DNA of 64,000 bases from Ampullaceana balthica (Eukaryota > Mollusca > Gastropoda > Lymnaeidae), in NCBI GenBank assembly GCA_944989445.1, contig CALYLW010000185.1, positions 314,001-378,000 of the forward strand, written 5' to 3'. Shown piece after piece: positions 1 through 11,510 of the stretch. Under the pieces are notes generated by a model. That model saw only the letters and a program-made list of their open reading frames with translations, was not told the DNA's origin and ran no database searches. How positions within the stretch are numbered: position 1 is the first letter of the stretch; every line of letters begins with the position of its first letter. The translations under genes and the position numbers were made by a program.

Positions 1-1426
1 CAAGGAAAGGGAACATTTATTAATACAGCTTCTATACCTGGTTCAAGTAGTTATTCTAACAAGACACACTTGAGGTACAAGGAAATCACAAATAATTCTA
101 ACTTAGTTTAAAACAGATCCACTAACAATAAACCAAAGCGTGCAATTAGATCACTTGTCTCCCGAAAGAAACACTTGACCCAGAATTCTTCATTTTTACT
201 CTGCAATCCGGTTTTATTATATAAAAAAATCTAATAATTTCTTATTATCCCTTAGAAATCCCCTCTCCATTCCCTGACTTATCTTTTATCTCCATCTCCG
301 CCCTTGGACGGCTAGATCCGGGTCAGCCCGTGGCCGGTGTGTTTGGGCCAGGGACTAAGTAAATGACAGTGGCATGCTGGCGTCAAATCTGAACAAATAG
401 AGGGACACTGGGAGGAGCAGGGATCAAACGCTTAATCATATTTCGTGGTTGTCGTTTGGCGTGGTCAGTGATCAATCACGTCCATCGTGCTTCGGCCAGC
501 CTGGACAATCCGTGTCCCGGAGCGGTGGCGTGCACTTGTGTTACTGCTACACGGAAGAGTTCAAGTTGATCGGAAACTTAAGTGAAATATAAAACAACAA
601 CTTATATACTACAATGTAAATGGATCAAAATTTAAATTTTCATAAAAAAGCGTTTAAGGATAGGTCGGAACAAGAGCCAAAAGATGGCTCCGTCACAGAA
701 AAAACGTCTGAGCCTATGTTAACTATGTATGAACAAGAGCATATAAATGGATCGGTCTCAAAAATATCTCCAAGAAATACACAACGTTTTAAAGTACAGA
801 GTCAGCAATAGTCAGGAGAAGAACTGATGACGTCACATTTATTGACGTTTGATTTCTCATGGCTTCAAACAAAAGACGAAGACATGTTGACTTCTTCCGC
901 CCCAAAGGTCAAAGGGCGATTTATATATAGAAACAAAGTTTGATTTTCGCTTATCAAAATAATGATTTCAGAGGGTCTGATTTTCAATGTGGACTCTTAC
1001 ATCAAGCAAAAACTAAGGTCTTTCTAAACGTCATTCTATTAAACTCTTAAACCTAGCGTCAAATGTGGTCCGTCTGATGCATCAATCCGCAACTATAGGC
1101 ATCCTAAATGTCTCTATTCAACTCCTTTCTAAAGTGGCTGACAGCAGTGCGCATGATTCTGACGCAGTGGTCCTCCTCATAGTTATCTCCGTTTGGCCAT
1201 CATTGTCAATAACTTCCCCTATGCCGGTCGGCTAAAAAAGAGAAATGTGTTTAATGCGCAGCATGGGTGGCTGGCTAAATGTGGCTAATGCTGGCTAACT
1301 AACGAAATCTGCCGGGCGCCGAGACAAACAAAAAAGAGACCGATGGACTAAAGGCGTCGCTGGAGTGCAAACATTTACGGGACTTGTCCTCGTGGTCTCT
1401 GGACGTCCGAGGGCCAATAGTTTCAA
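1..1426. other. Unique-looking stretch without a recognised gene
   Basis: I see no recognisable protein, RNA or mobile element here. The only open frame worth recording is 620-811 (+), 63 codons from ATG. It is hydrophilic, rich in K, E, S and N, and has no domain I recognise. It could be chance or a short exon. The rest is mixed-composition DNA with many in-frame stops. Confidence 0.4.
620..811 (+). CDS. Doubtful 63-codon open frame
   Basis: An ATG-started frame of 63 residues, strongly hydrophilic, with no signal peptide, membrane segment or known motif. No splice structure or neighbouring coding sequence supports it. It is listed because nothing else in the first 1.4 kb is a candidate, and it is more likely a chance frame than a gene. 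Confidence 0.12.
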   Translation: MDQNLNFHKKAFKDRSEQEPKDGSVTEKTSEPMLTMYEQEHINGSVSKISPRNTQRFKVQSQQ

Positions 1427-1822
1427 ATCAAGATATGTAACCAATCAAGATATGTAACCAATCAAGATCTGTAACCAATCAAGATCTGTAACCATTCAAG
1501 ATATGTAACCAATCAAGATCTGTATCCAATCAAGATATGTAACCAATCAAGATATGTATCCAATCAAGATATGTATCCAATCAAGATCTATAACCAATCA
1601 AGATCTGTAATCAATCAAGATCTGTAACCAATCAAGATCTGTAACCAATAAAGATCTGTATCCAATCAAGATCTGTAACCAATCAAGATCTGTAACCAAT
1701 CAAGATCTGTATCCAATCAAGATCTGTATCCAATCAAGATCTGTATCCAATCAAGATCTGTAATCAATCAAGATATGTAACCAATCAAGATCTGTAACCA
1801 ATAAAGATCTGTAACCAATCGC
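1427..1822. repeat. 17-bp tandem array
   Basis: About 23 copies of a 17-bp unit, core AACCAATCAAGATCTGT. Variants alternate GATCTG with GATATG and AACC with ATCC. The sharp 17-bp period is visible by eye. It is non-coding. Confidence 0.95.
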
Positions 1823-2727
1823 GCAGTTATCTTGAACTACGGAAACATCCTCTGACTCTAAGTGGCACGTGTTTTTCTCGTGTGTTATTGTTGTGGACCT
1901 CCAGGCCTAACTCCGTGCTCTGCTAACATAATACCATCGCTGTCAGCTACGTGCTTTGTCATTCTCTCGACTGGGTCACTAGCTTAAAAACCACAATTTA
2001 AAGGCGACAGTTGAATTACAACAGCCCATTTATAAAAGCTTAATTCAACAGCTCAGAGAGGACAACCTAAACAGAGCAGCTAAAAAATAAGCACCCAATT
2101 GCAAAACAGCTCAAACACAACAGCTCAACTACAACCAATCTATCCATTTCCCTATCCCCCCTCTCCCACACAGGCTGAGCAGAAAATAAGAAACCCCATT
2201 TCACTACTAATCACAGAGGAACACGAGCCAGCGAAATGGAGGCGCGACTCAGAGAAGTGGCAACAATTGTCTTTTATCAAGATGCTAGATTTCCATCTAA
2301 AAGACTTGCAGACTCCATCAAGCCGTGCCGCCGTAAACAAAAGACATCCTTCGACGTACGGATTTTATTCTCTGCGCCCCTTCCTTCCCCCCACCACCAC
2401 GCCCCCATCTTTTCGTGCCGTTGGCAGTCCAGGCTTGAAACTGTACCCCAGGCACATGTTTCTGCTTGCAGTTCCGCCAAGACTCCACACATTCTCTGCT
2501 GTATATGTTTACGGTGGCATGCTTTGAGAACTCGGGAACTTCCGGACACCTCCAGTTTTTTGTTCAAGTTTTTCCGTCACACTAAGTTATTTGGGAACTC
2601 TCATCTGATGGAGTTTATTTTATTTTCTTGGAGATTAGAATCATTACGGAATCTGTTTCAGGTGAAAGTTGGTTTTCTTTCTGCACATCTAGGAATGAAT
2701 CCAGACATAAACCAGGAGTAAGCACAT
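1823..2727. other. No recognised gene
   Basis: Several overlapping open frames of 60 to 160 codons occur on both strands between 2099 and 2721. They overlap each other, have biased C-rich composition and show no recognisable domain. I treat them as chance frames. The final tens of bases lead into a LINE-like 3' end. Confidence 0.4.
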
Positions 2728-2765
2728 GACGCAATAACCTTCACTAAAGAAGGAGCGTCAAAAAC
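2715..2765 (+). mobile_element. Relic of a LINE 3' end with conserved hairpin
   Basis: Positions 2728-2759 can fold as a hairpin: outer stem GACGC/GCGTC, inner stem CTTC/GAAG, 32 nt in all. The same 32-nt layout with the same outer stem occurs at 7697-7728, just after the stop codon of the reverse-transcriptase frame at 6699-7673. The shared blocks are GACGCAATAA and GAAGGAGCGTC. I infer that this is the detached 3' end of a related non-LTR element, with no coding part left nearby. Confidence 0.6.
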
Positions 2766-2875
2766 TCAGTATAAACCCATGATCCATGGGAAGGAAGAGC
2801 ATCTCTGGGTGTTAGAGAGGAGAGCGAGGTTTGGAAGAGGGAGTGAAGGTGGTGCAGGCCCGTGAGAGAGGGGAC

Positions 2876-3072
2876 ATACACCCACACAAACAAACACCCA
2901 CACAAACATACACCCACACAAACATACACCCACACAAACAAAAACCTACAAACACATACACCCACACAAACATACACCCACACAAACATACACCCACACA
3001 AACAAACACCCACACAAACATACACCCACACAAGCACACACCCACACAAACAGACACCCACACAAACATACC
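2876..3072. repeat. 16-bp tandem array
   Basis: About 12 copies of CACCCACACAAACATA with small variants. The strand asymmetry (C and A on plus) yields C/G/V-rich pseudo-open frames on both strands, which are not genes. Confidence 0.93.
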
Positions 3073-3235
3073 CATCCCTCCCCTTTCCCAACCCAATTTC
3101 TTTCTTCCAATGAGACCATACAAAAACACATATAAATACGTAATTAAATCTTTTGTTTCCAGGTGTGACTAGGAATTTTGGGTAAATTGATACCATGACA
3201 ATCAGAGAGATCTCATCTGGTCTTCCTGTTTCATT

Positions 3236-3562
3236 ACTTTTCTTCTGTCACAGAAATCGCGGTTGTCATTTCTTCTCTTCTGTCACATCACTCGCAGTTG
3301 TCATTTCTTCTCTTCTGTCACATCACTAGCAGTTGTCATTTCTTCTCTTCTGTCACATCACTCGTGATTGCACTTTCTCCTCTTCTGTCAAATCACTCGT
3401 AATTGCACTTTCTCCTCTTCTGTCACATCACTCGTAATTGCACTTTCTCCTCTTCTGTCACATCACTAGCAGTTGTCATTTCTTCTCTTCTGTCACATCA
3501 CTCGCAGTTGTCATTTCTTCTCTTCTGTCACATCACTCGTAGTTGTCGTTGCCCTTCTTATG
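3236..3562. repeat. 35-bp tandem array
   Basis: About 9 copies of a 35-bp pyrimidine-rich unit containing CTTCTGTCACATCACT. Two subtypes are visible, one with GCAGTTGTCATTTC and one with GTAATTGCACTTTC. Confidence 0.93.
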
Positions 3563-3669
3563 TCACAAGTTTGTCAAATTTTTTAATTTTTTTTTGTCAA
3601 ACTGCCTGTGTCCTTAACGAAATAAACTAACAATTTATTCCTTAATAAACACGTTATAAATCGTTACTT

Positions 3670-3870
3670 CTCACCCTCCCTTTCTCTGTCTTCTCCTCGC
3701 TGTCTCTCTCCTCACACCCTCTCTCCCCACACTCCCTCTCCCACACACTCTCTCCCCACTCTCAATCCCCACACTTTCTCTCCTCACACACTCTTCCTCG
3801 CTTGGTCTCAATCTCCACGTTTCCTCTAGCTCCCCCACCCCCACCCCCACCCCCACCCCCACCCCCCCAC
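3670..3870. repeat. Pyrimidine tract ending in a (CCCCCA)n run
   Basis: A C/T-rich stretch of degenerate CTCCCCACACTC-like units, followed at 3832-3870 by a perfect run of about six C5-A hexamers. The minus strand therefore carries TGGGGG repeats, a strong G-quadruplex candidate. Confidence 0.85.
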
Positions 3871-4119
3871 CGTCCCCGTCTTTCATTGTCTGTCAGTGGC
3901 GCTGTAATCAAATTTAATCGCAGAGATCAGAAGCTTGAAAAACGGGTGGAGGGAAAGGAGGGGGGCGCCATTTCTAAGACAAACGCCCTCTAGATGTTAT
4001 CAAAGACACCCGCCTGCTATGAGCCTCAGAGATCACGATGTTGGGATCTGTTGTTATTTCCGGATTTATTGTCCGGATGATACGGGCGCAGAGGCCGACA
4101 ACTCACTGTCGTCTTAGCA

Positions 4120-4315
4120 AGCAAAGTCCGCTAACTCTACAGACGAGGTAGCCAGGAAAGTTCGCTAACTCTACAGACGAGGTAGCCAGGAAAGTCCGCT
4201 AACTCTACAGACGAGGTAGCCAGGAAAGTCCGCTAACTCTACAGACGAGGTAGCCAGGAAAGTCTGCTAACTCTACAGACGAGGTAGCCAGGAAAGTCCG
4301 CTAACTCTACAGCTG
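4120..4315. repeat. 34-bp tandem array
   Basis: Nearly six copies of a 34-bp unit containing GCTAACTCTACAGACGAGG. The copies are almost identical, which suggests recent expansion. Confidence 0.93.
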
Positions 4316-4484
4316 TGGAAATGTCTACCACTTCTGTTAGAATTGAACAGGTGAAGGCGGTTAATGAAGATGTTGTCTGTAAGGTTTTGCCGAGTGGAAA
4401 AATTATTTTTAAAAATAAAAAAAATAATTCACGTACATAATTCCCGTAATGGATGTAATGCTTCTTGGATGTAATTTTGATTTG

Positions 4485-4562
4485 TTCAATAGTGCGCACC
4501 AAAAATGACTGCACCAAATATAACTCTTTTCGAACGTTCCGCATAAAATTGTTCAATATGAT
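4485..4562 (+). repeat. Dispersed repeat shared with 43.8 kb
   Basis: The block around AACTCTTTTCGAACGTTCCG, followed by an AAATTGTTCAAT motif, recurs in the same orientation near 43780-43857 with a few substitutions. The 43.8-kb copy lies beside hAT transposase remnants, so this is probably a fragment of the same repeat family. Confidence 0.5.
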
Positions 4563-4773
4563 AATAAATGAATCAAATAAAAATAAATAAAATAAATAAA
4601 AGTTCTGTATTCCTTTATTTTGTTATTCTGATGTGTATTTATTTTGAAAACTTCCGATATTTTTGACGGGTGATACGCTAGTATCTAATAATGGTTTTAT
4701 TACGGCATGACTCTTGTATGATGAAAATAGACGATAAGCCATTAACAAGATTTATTTATCAGTCAATCCATCC

Positions 4774-5045
4774 ATCCATCCATCCTTCCATCCAATGTTT
4801 TAATGACACCTCCATTCTTCTCCCATCCTTCCATCCAATGTTTTAATGACACCTCCATTCTTCTCCCATCCTTCCATCCAATGTTTTAATGATACCTCCA
4901 TTCTTCTCCCATCCTTCCATCCAATGTTTTAATGACACCTCCATTCTTCTCCCATCCTTCCATCCAATGTTTTAATGACACCTCCATTCTTCTCCCATCC
5001 TTCCATCCAATGTTTTAATGACACATCCATTCTTCTCCCATCCTT
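4774..5045. repeat. 43-bp tandem array
   Basis: About six copies of a 43-bp unit containing CCAATGTTTTAATGACACC, preceded by a short (CATC)n run near 4766-4785. Confidence 0.93.
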
Positions 5046-5411
5046 CAACATAAAAGACACTCCCCCCCCCATTTTTTCCTCACAAGTTACGATTGTTTGA
5101 ATTAACCAGAGTGCGCCAAGAATGTCCGAGCGAGTGGTTTGTCCCTGGCAGTAACGACCCACTTATATCATAACCCACCAAACTTGGCATAAAGAGTAGT
5201 GAAATGGGTTACAGAATGGTGGGATCAGAACAGTTGGGTTTCTCACTCAGTAATGGCGTGACGCAAACCACATGTCGTAACATATTCCTGTAATAAAATT
5301 TGGGGCAATGTGTGTGTGTAAGTGTGCATGTGCGTGTCTATAAGTATTATGTGTGTGCGTTTGTGTGCGTGCGTGTGTTGGGTCTGCGTGCCAAGTTGGT
5401 ACGGGGGTTTA
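5046..5411. other. Short unique stretch with TG-rich simple repeat
   Basis: No gene was recognised. A TG/CG-rich microsatellite-like segment spans roughly 5305-5380. Confidence 0.5.
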
Positions 5412-5672
5412 GTTTGAACGGGAAGTTCCCATTTTGACGCACTCAGCGCTAGGATGGTGTGCAAAGTCTCTGATGAGAAGTACGGGAAGTTCCCATTTTG
5501 TCGCACTCAGCGTTAGGATGGTGTGCAAAGTCTCTGATGAGAAGTACGGGAAGTTACCATTTTGTCGCACTCAGCGTTAGGATGGTGTGCAAAGTCTCTG
5601 ATGAGAAGTACGGGAAGTTCCCATTTTGTCGCACTCAGCGTTATGATGGTGTGCAAAGTCTCTGATGAGAAT
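5412..5672. repeat. 64-bp tandem array
   Basis: Four copies of a 64-bp unit containing GGATGGTGTGCAAAGTCTCT. The last copy runs into unique AT-rich DNA. Confidence 0.92.
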
Positions 5673-5987
5673 CTAGTCTTTTTTTTAAAGTCAAATTGTT
5701 TTGTTTTCTTTTTATTATTTAATCACTGGTTGAGGTCAAGTTTCGCTAATCTACTTCTTATCCTGTGTCAATAGATTGCATAATCGGAAGATTATCTAAA
5801 ACTTGACCTCTGACCTCACCCATTGTAAATGGAAAGGTAGCAGATAAATGATAATTGTCAAGTCTAATTTTTGCAATTTTTGTTTTCAAATTCGATCTAG
5901 ATTGAGTTACTGTTTCATTGAATAACTGTGACAACTGTTGACAATTAACTATTCTACTATTAAAGTCATTTTAATAATCTGATAGTT
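5673..5987. other. AT-rich DNA, nothing recognised
   Basis: AT-rich sequence between the 64-bp array and the left target duplication of the hAT element at 5996. No convincing open frame or motif. Confidence 0.4.
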
Positions 5988-5995
5988 CTTTTAAG

Positions 5996-6271
5996 TGGGG
6001 GTGTACCGGATTTCGGCTCAAGCTCCGCAAAATCCGGAATCCATATATTTTTAAAAATCCGGCTCCGGCTTCGGCTCCGGCAGGTTTCATTTCATAAATC
6101 CGGCTGGCCGGTAGATCCTTAATTTATGTATATATTCATAATGGCTCCGGCAAATCCGGAATCCGGCCATTTTAACACATCTGATTCCGGGTCCAGCCGG
6201 ATTTCACTTCATAAATCTGGCCGAATTCAGCTCCGGTCATATATCAAAATTTTGAATCCGGTACATCCCTA
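5996..6271. mobile_element. Non-autonomous hAT-type element (MITE), 276 bp
   Basis: The ends are imperfect inverted repeats: TGGGGGTGTACCGGA on the left; the right end reads TAGGGATGTACCGGA on the other strand (13 of 15 match). A perfect 8-bp direct repeat, CTTTTAAG, flanks it at 5988-5995 and 6272-6279. An 8-bp duplication with short AGGG-type ends is diagnostic of the hAT superfamily. The interior has no coding capacity and is made of degenerate AATCCGG and GGCTCCGGC blocks. Any transposase would have to come from elsewhere. Confidence 0.85.
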
Positions 6272-6309
6272 CTTTTAAGTGGAAATTTTATATTTTAATA
6301 TATTATATG

Positions 6310-6590
6310 AACACCCTCAATTATGACTCACTGTTGCCTAACGCTAGGGGAAATCACTCTGCTTTTTTAAACATTGAAAATATAAACTTAAAAATCATAA
6401 TCATTTTGGTTTCCAGATTAACATTAACAATGACGTCATATTTTAATGAGGATTGTTAATTATAAAATACTTTGTGTACATTTCAGTAGGTTTAATATTT
6501 CGTACTTATCAAACAAGGACAAGTTAGTTGGACTTTTGAAGAAAGTGGGCGCCGTAGGCGCCACAGCACAACCTAGTACAGTTTAGTAAT
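6310..6590 (+). repeat. Dispersed repeat, inverted copy of the 43.5-kb repeat
   Basis: This segment matches the reverse complement of about 43520-43990. Shared blocks include AATCATAATCATTTTGGTTT, AATACTTTGTGTACATTTCA, GGACAAGTTAG and GCCGTAGGCGCC. The 43.5-kb copy has extra internal sequence of roughly 150-200 bp. In both cases the repeat ends in a GC-rich GGCGCC palindromic zone. It is probably the 3' part of a hAT-like element, since the 43.5-kb copy continues directly from a transposase fragment. Confidence 0.7.
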
Positions 6591-6698
6591 GAAGTGTAAT
6601 TTAAGTATTAAATAAAATGTTTTAATTAGGTGTTAATTAAAAAAAATTCGAAAGTGTGACGTATTTTAGGGAAGGGGGGGGGTCCCCGGGGTCATCAC

Positions 6699-7673
6699 TG
6701 GATCCAAGACTTCCTTTTGGGCAGGGAGCAAACTGTAATAATTAATGGATCTAAATCTGCACCAATAAAGGTTAACTCAGGAGTTCCACAAGGAACTGTG
6801 CTAGGTCCCTTACTCTTTTTAATTTATATAAATGATTTACCCAACAACATCTCAACAGGTACAAAAGTTAGGCTATTTGCTGATGATTGTATAATCTATA
6901 GAACAATTAAATCAGAACAAGATAGCAAAATTTTACAAAAAGACTTAGATGAATTGATAAAATGGGAAACTAACTGGAGTATGTCTTTCCACCCAGAAAA
7001 GTGTCAACTGTTAAGAGTAACAAAGAAAAAGAAACAAATAAATTCAAAATATTACATTCATGGAAAAGAACTGACCCAAACTAAAGATGCAAAATACTTA
7101 GGAGTCTTAATAAATGAGAAACTATCATGGAATCCCCATGTCAATGAAGTTATTAAAAAATCAAACAAAACCTTAGGCTTTATAAAAAGGAACTTTAACA
7201 AATGTAATAGAGATATAAAACTAAAATGCTACCTCACTTTGGTGAGACCTGCACTAGAATATGCATCTTCTGTATGGGACCCATCCACCAAAGAAAACAT
7301 TGATAAACTAGAACAAATTCAAAAAAGAGCTGCCAGATTCATTACTGGAGAATATTCGAAACTGACAAGAGTAACACCATTAGTTAAATCATTAAACCTT
7401 GAAACACTAGAGGATAGAAGAACCAAGAGCAAAGTAGTAATCATACATAAAGCAATTAATTCTAATTTAGAAATACAACACAAAGATAACTTAATACAAC
7501 CCTCAGATAGACATAAGGATAAAAACACCTTTCTTATTCCGTATGCAAGAACAAACACATACAAGTTTTCCTTCTTCCCGTCCGGAATTCGGGCGTGGAA
7601 TGGGTTGCCTGAAGAATCCAGGAAAACCAACACTTTATCAACATTTAAATCTCTAATAAAAATGCAGGACTAA
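6699..7673 (+). pseudogene. 5'-truncated LINE reverse transcriptase (CR1/L2/Rex1-like)
   Basis: An uninterrupted frame encodes the C-terminal two thirds of a non-LTR retrotransposon reverse transcriptase. Visible motifs in order are SGVPQGTVLGPLLFLIYIND, the catalytic FADD box, the primer-grip-like KYLGVL segment, and a conserved tail FFPSGIRAWNGLP typical of the jockey/CR1/Rex1 group. Coding similarity starts abruptly near 6696 (WIQDFLLGREQ), without the first catalytic aspartate motif or the endonuclease. It is therefore a 5'-truncated insertion and cannot act alone. There is no ATG at the start of the homology. The lack of in-frame stops over about 320 codons suggests a fairly young copy. 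The 3' UTR and tail follow directly. Clade assignment is from memory. Confidence 0.9.
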
Positions 7674-7761
7674 ACACAAACCATAGATAAGCGTAGGACG
7701 CAATAATCTTCTGTATAGAAGGAGCGTCTGTAAACAGATAAGATAAGATAAGAAAATAGCG
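7674..7761 (+). mobile_element. LINE 3' UTR hairpin and (GATAA)n tail
   Basis: After the stop codon come only about 20 bases, then a 32-nt hairpin at 7697-7728 (GACGC/GCGTC outer stem, CTTCT/AGAAG inner stem). A short GATAAGATAAGATAAG tail ends the element. CR1/L2-type LINEs end in short tandem tails instead of poly(A), and their reverse transcriptases recognise a 3' stem-loop, so this is the likely recognition site. Confidence 0.75.
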
Positions 7762-8206
7762 TGACGTACTTTATGGAGGACCTTTTAAGTCACATTTTGG
7801 TCAAATTAAATCTAAACAGTAAACTTTTTACAACTTGTTTAGATCAGCTTACTGTAAAATTTGAAAACAACACAATGTAACTAGGTCCACTTTTTTGTAA
7901 CAGCCTAAAAAATTAAAATACTATCATCAAAGAAACAAAACAATGAAATCTTGATAATCTCAAATGAGTATTTTTGACTGTGAGAACGAAGCTCTTCAAT
8001 TTGTCCACTTTGGTCAAAGGTCGTACAAGACCAAGTGTTTATGAAGATTGATGATTTTATAGTGACTGCCATGACGTCATGTTATTGGTAGCCACACAAC
8101 TATTAAGAGAACATGCTAATCTCTGGAAGATTACACAACACATTTAAAAACAACAACATTAACAATAAGAGCAGCAACAACAGCAATAATGAAAGCAGCA
8201 GCAACG
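7762..8206. other. AT-rich DNA, nothing recognised
   Basis: Unique-looking sequence ending in a short run of AGCAGCAACAAC-type triplets. No gene or element end was identified. Confidence 0.4.
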
Positions 8207-8214
8207 AGGGCACC

Positions 8215-8382
8215 TAGGGTTGCCAGGTTGGCTGTCTCAAATATACCGGACTCTAGTGTCGAATTTTGTCGATGGCACAATATGTCAATGTAAAATGTCC
8301 GGTATTGCTTCCATTTTTCCACTGGACAAATAGCGATAATACCGGACAGTCGGGTACAAAACCGGACATCTGGCAACCCTAC
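8215..8382. mobile_element. Non-autonomous hAT-type element, 168 bp
   Basis: The ends are TAGGGTTGCCAG on the left and the reverse complement of GTAGGGTTGCCAG on the right. An exact 8-bp duplication AGGGCACC flanks it (8207-8214 and 8383-8390). The right end has one extra base relative to the left. The interior is non-coding and contains several ACCGGAC blocks. The same end sequence bounds the 2.5-kb element at 47597-50130, so the two belong to one family. Confidence 0.85.
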
Positions 8383-8579
8383 AGGGCACCTGCATCAACT
8401 TTAGTTCAAAGTTACAGTTCTGTGTCATTTCGCTATCCTAGAGCAATAGTTCCCAATTTATATAAACATTTAATTTTTCTTATAAGGCTTTCCTTTTTAA
8501 AAGACATGTTTGAAAAACAGCAAAAAATACAATGTAATACTTGGCTGTTAACTTTAATATATAGGTTTTGAGAGTTTAT

Positions 8580-10557
8580 CTAATATGTAACAACAACACT
8601 GACTGGACCTCATATGTAACAACGCTGGCTGGACCTCATATGTAACAACGCTGGCTGGACCTCATATGTAACAACGCTGGCTGGACCTCATATGTAACAA
8701 CGCTAGCTGGACCTCATATGTAACAACGCTGGCTGGACCTCATATGTAACAACGCTGGCTGGACCTCATATGTAACAACGCTGGCTGGACCTCATATGTA
8801 ACAACGATAACTGGCCCTCATATGTAACAACACAGGATGGACCTCCTATGTAACAACACTGACTGGACCTCATATGTAACAAAACTGACTGGACCTCATA
8901 TGTAACAACGATGACTGGACCTCATATGTAACAACACAGAATGGACCTCATATGTAACAACAACACAGAATGGAACTCATATGTAACAACAAAACAGAAT
9001 GGACCTCATATGTAACAACACAGAATGGACCTAATATGTAACAACAACACAGAATGGACCTCATATGTAAATACAGCACAGAATGGACCTAATATGTAAC
9101 AACAACACAGAATGGACCTCATATGTAACAACAACACAGAATGGACCTCATATGTAACAACAAAACAGAATGGGCCTCATATGTAACAACACAGAATGGA
9201 CCTCATATGTAACAACAACACAGAATGGACCTCATATGTAACAACACAGAATGGACCTAATATGTAACAACAAAACAGAATGGACCTCATATGTAACAAC
9301 AACACAGAATGGACCTCATATGTAACAACAGCACAGAATGGACCTCATATGTAACAACAGCACAGAATGGACCTCATATGTAACAACGATGGCTGGACCT
9401 CATATGTAACAACAGTGAATGGACCTCATATGTAACAACAACACAGAACGGACCTCATATGTAACAACAAAACAGAATGGACCTCATATGTAACAACAAC
9501 ACAGAATGGACCTCATATGTAACAACACAGAATGGACCTAATATGTAACAACAAAACAGAATGGACCTCATATGTAACAACAACACAGAATGGACCTCAT
9601 ATGTAACAACACAGAATGGACCTAATATGTAACAACAAAACAGAATGGACCTCATATGTAACAACAACACAGAATGGACCTCATATGTAACAACAACACA
9701 GAATGGACCTCATATGTAACAACACAGAATGGACCTCATATGTAACAACAGCACAGAATGGACCTCATATGTAACAACGATGGCTGGACCTCATATGTAA
9801 CAACAGTGAATGGACCTCATATGTAACAACAACACAGAATGGACCTCATATGTAACAACAACACAGAATGGACCTCATATGTAACAACAACACAGAATGG
9901 ACCTCATATGTAACAACAACACAGAATGGACCTCATATGTAACAACAACACAGAATGGACCTCATATGTAACAACGATGGCTGGACCTCATATGTAACAA
10001 CAGTGAATGGACCTCATATGTAACAACGCTGACTGGACCTAATATGTAACAACGCTGGCTGGACCTCATATGTAACAACGATGACTGGACCTCACACGTA
10101 CCAACGCTGGCTGGACCTCATATGTAACAACGATGACTGGACCTCACACGTACCAACGCTGGCTGGACCTCATATGTAACAACACTGAATGGACCTCACA
10201 CGTAACAACGCTGACTGGACCTCACACGTAACAACACTGACTGGACCTCATATGTAACAACACTGACTGGACCTCATATGTAACAACACTGACTGGACCT
10301 CATATGTAACAACCTTGAATGGACCTCATATGTAACAACGCTGACTGGACCTCATATGTAACAACGCTGACTGGACCTAATATGTAACAACGCTGGCTGG
10401 ACCTCATATGTAACAACGTTGACTGGACCTCATATGTAACAACGCTGACTGGACCTCATATGTAACAACGCTGACTGGACCTAATATGTAACAACGCTGA
10501 CTGGGCCTCATATGTAACAACGTTGACTGGACCTCATATGTAACAACGATGACTGGA
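8580..10557. repeat. 26- to 29-bp tandem array, about 2 kb
   Basis: Roughly 70 copies of a unit built on GGACCTCATATGTAACAAC. Length variants include a 26-bp GCTGGCT type and 28-29-bp types carrying AACACAGAAT. The variants cluster: GCTGGCT units at the edges, CACAGAAT units in the centre, GCTGACT units on the right. This implies local expansion of blocks. It is non-coding, and the CATATG palindrome occurs in nearly every unit. Confidence 0.95.
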
Positions 10558-11360
10558 CGTCACAGACAGCTGGTCCAATCGAAAAAAAATCGCTTGCCAC
10601 CCCCGACCTTAAAGTTACTCCTAACAACTTGACAAGTGAGAGGAGATGGAACCATCCCTGCATCCCATCATAAGAGTTGTTAAAAAGAACTAAACTTGTA
10701 CATGTAAGAAACATGGCTTTTCGCTACGCCTGTAACTGTAGCCTACAAAAGCCGAGATAAGATAAGGATAAGACCAAGTGGATTTGGAGGTTATGAAATA
10801 AAAAAACTTTCTGTTCTAACACCCTCGACTTTTCCTCGGCTTCTGCTGGTAGGAGATTGTGTTGTACAACAATTGCATCGCTCGTGACGGCCCAGATATT
10901 GTTGCACATGTTTCACTTTTATTGGATATGATAGTCGTGAAAAGATGAAACCGGCCGCTTATCTTTATGATAACTTTGATGGAGAACACAGACAAAAATG
11001 ATGTCTGGATAATTCACAGCAAATTTTGGCCACACCTTTGCCCCAAGATTGTCTTCAGACGTCATATGTCAGGCAGACGAGTGGGATCAGAGGGGTGGGA
11101 TTCGATGGGTGAACGAAAGGGTGGCGAGGGGTAGTCTGCCATAACCCCCGTGTGCTAAACGTGTAGACATGCTGACAGTGAAGGGAAGTTTAACATTTTA
11201 TCTTTATGAGTCAAACTATGTATTCATCTATAGGCATGGATGCTGAAGATGTAGTGGATAAGCGTGTAAATAAATATAACATTGGATAATAGACAATAAT
11301 AGTACTATTTACCTGGAGTCGTACATCTGTGCATGTCATTGAGACTACGGAAATAAATGT
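10558..11360. other. No recognised gene
   Basis: Mixed-composition DNA. A GATAAGATAAGGATAAG motif near 10753 resembles the LINE tail at 7740, but no hairpin or coding remnant accompanies it. Short open frames on the minus strand show no domain. Confidence 0.4.
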
Positions 11361-11416
11361 TCGGCTGCTCAGTTCGGCTGCTCAGTTCGGCTGCTCAGTT
11401 CGGCTGCTCAGTTCGG
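11361..11416. repeat. 13-bp tandem repeat
   Basis: About four perfect copies of TTCGGCTGCTCAG plus a partial one. Confidence 0.9.
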
Positions 11417-11510
11417 CTCTTTAGCAGCAGAAATAACTCGATCAATTGAATGCAGACTACTACTATTTGGTAAACCAAATCATTTAAATCACGTTGGTGC
11501 AATGTCACAT

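Noticed and set aside
2099..2721. Overlapping 142- and 161-codon plus frames
   Set aside because: They overlap in different frames, have opposite-strand counterparts and contain no recognisable domain.
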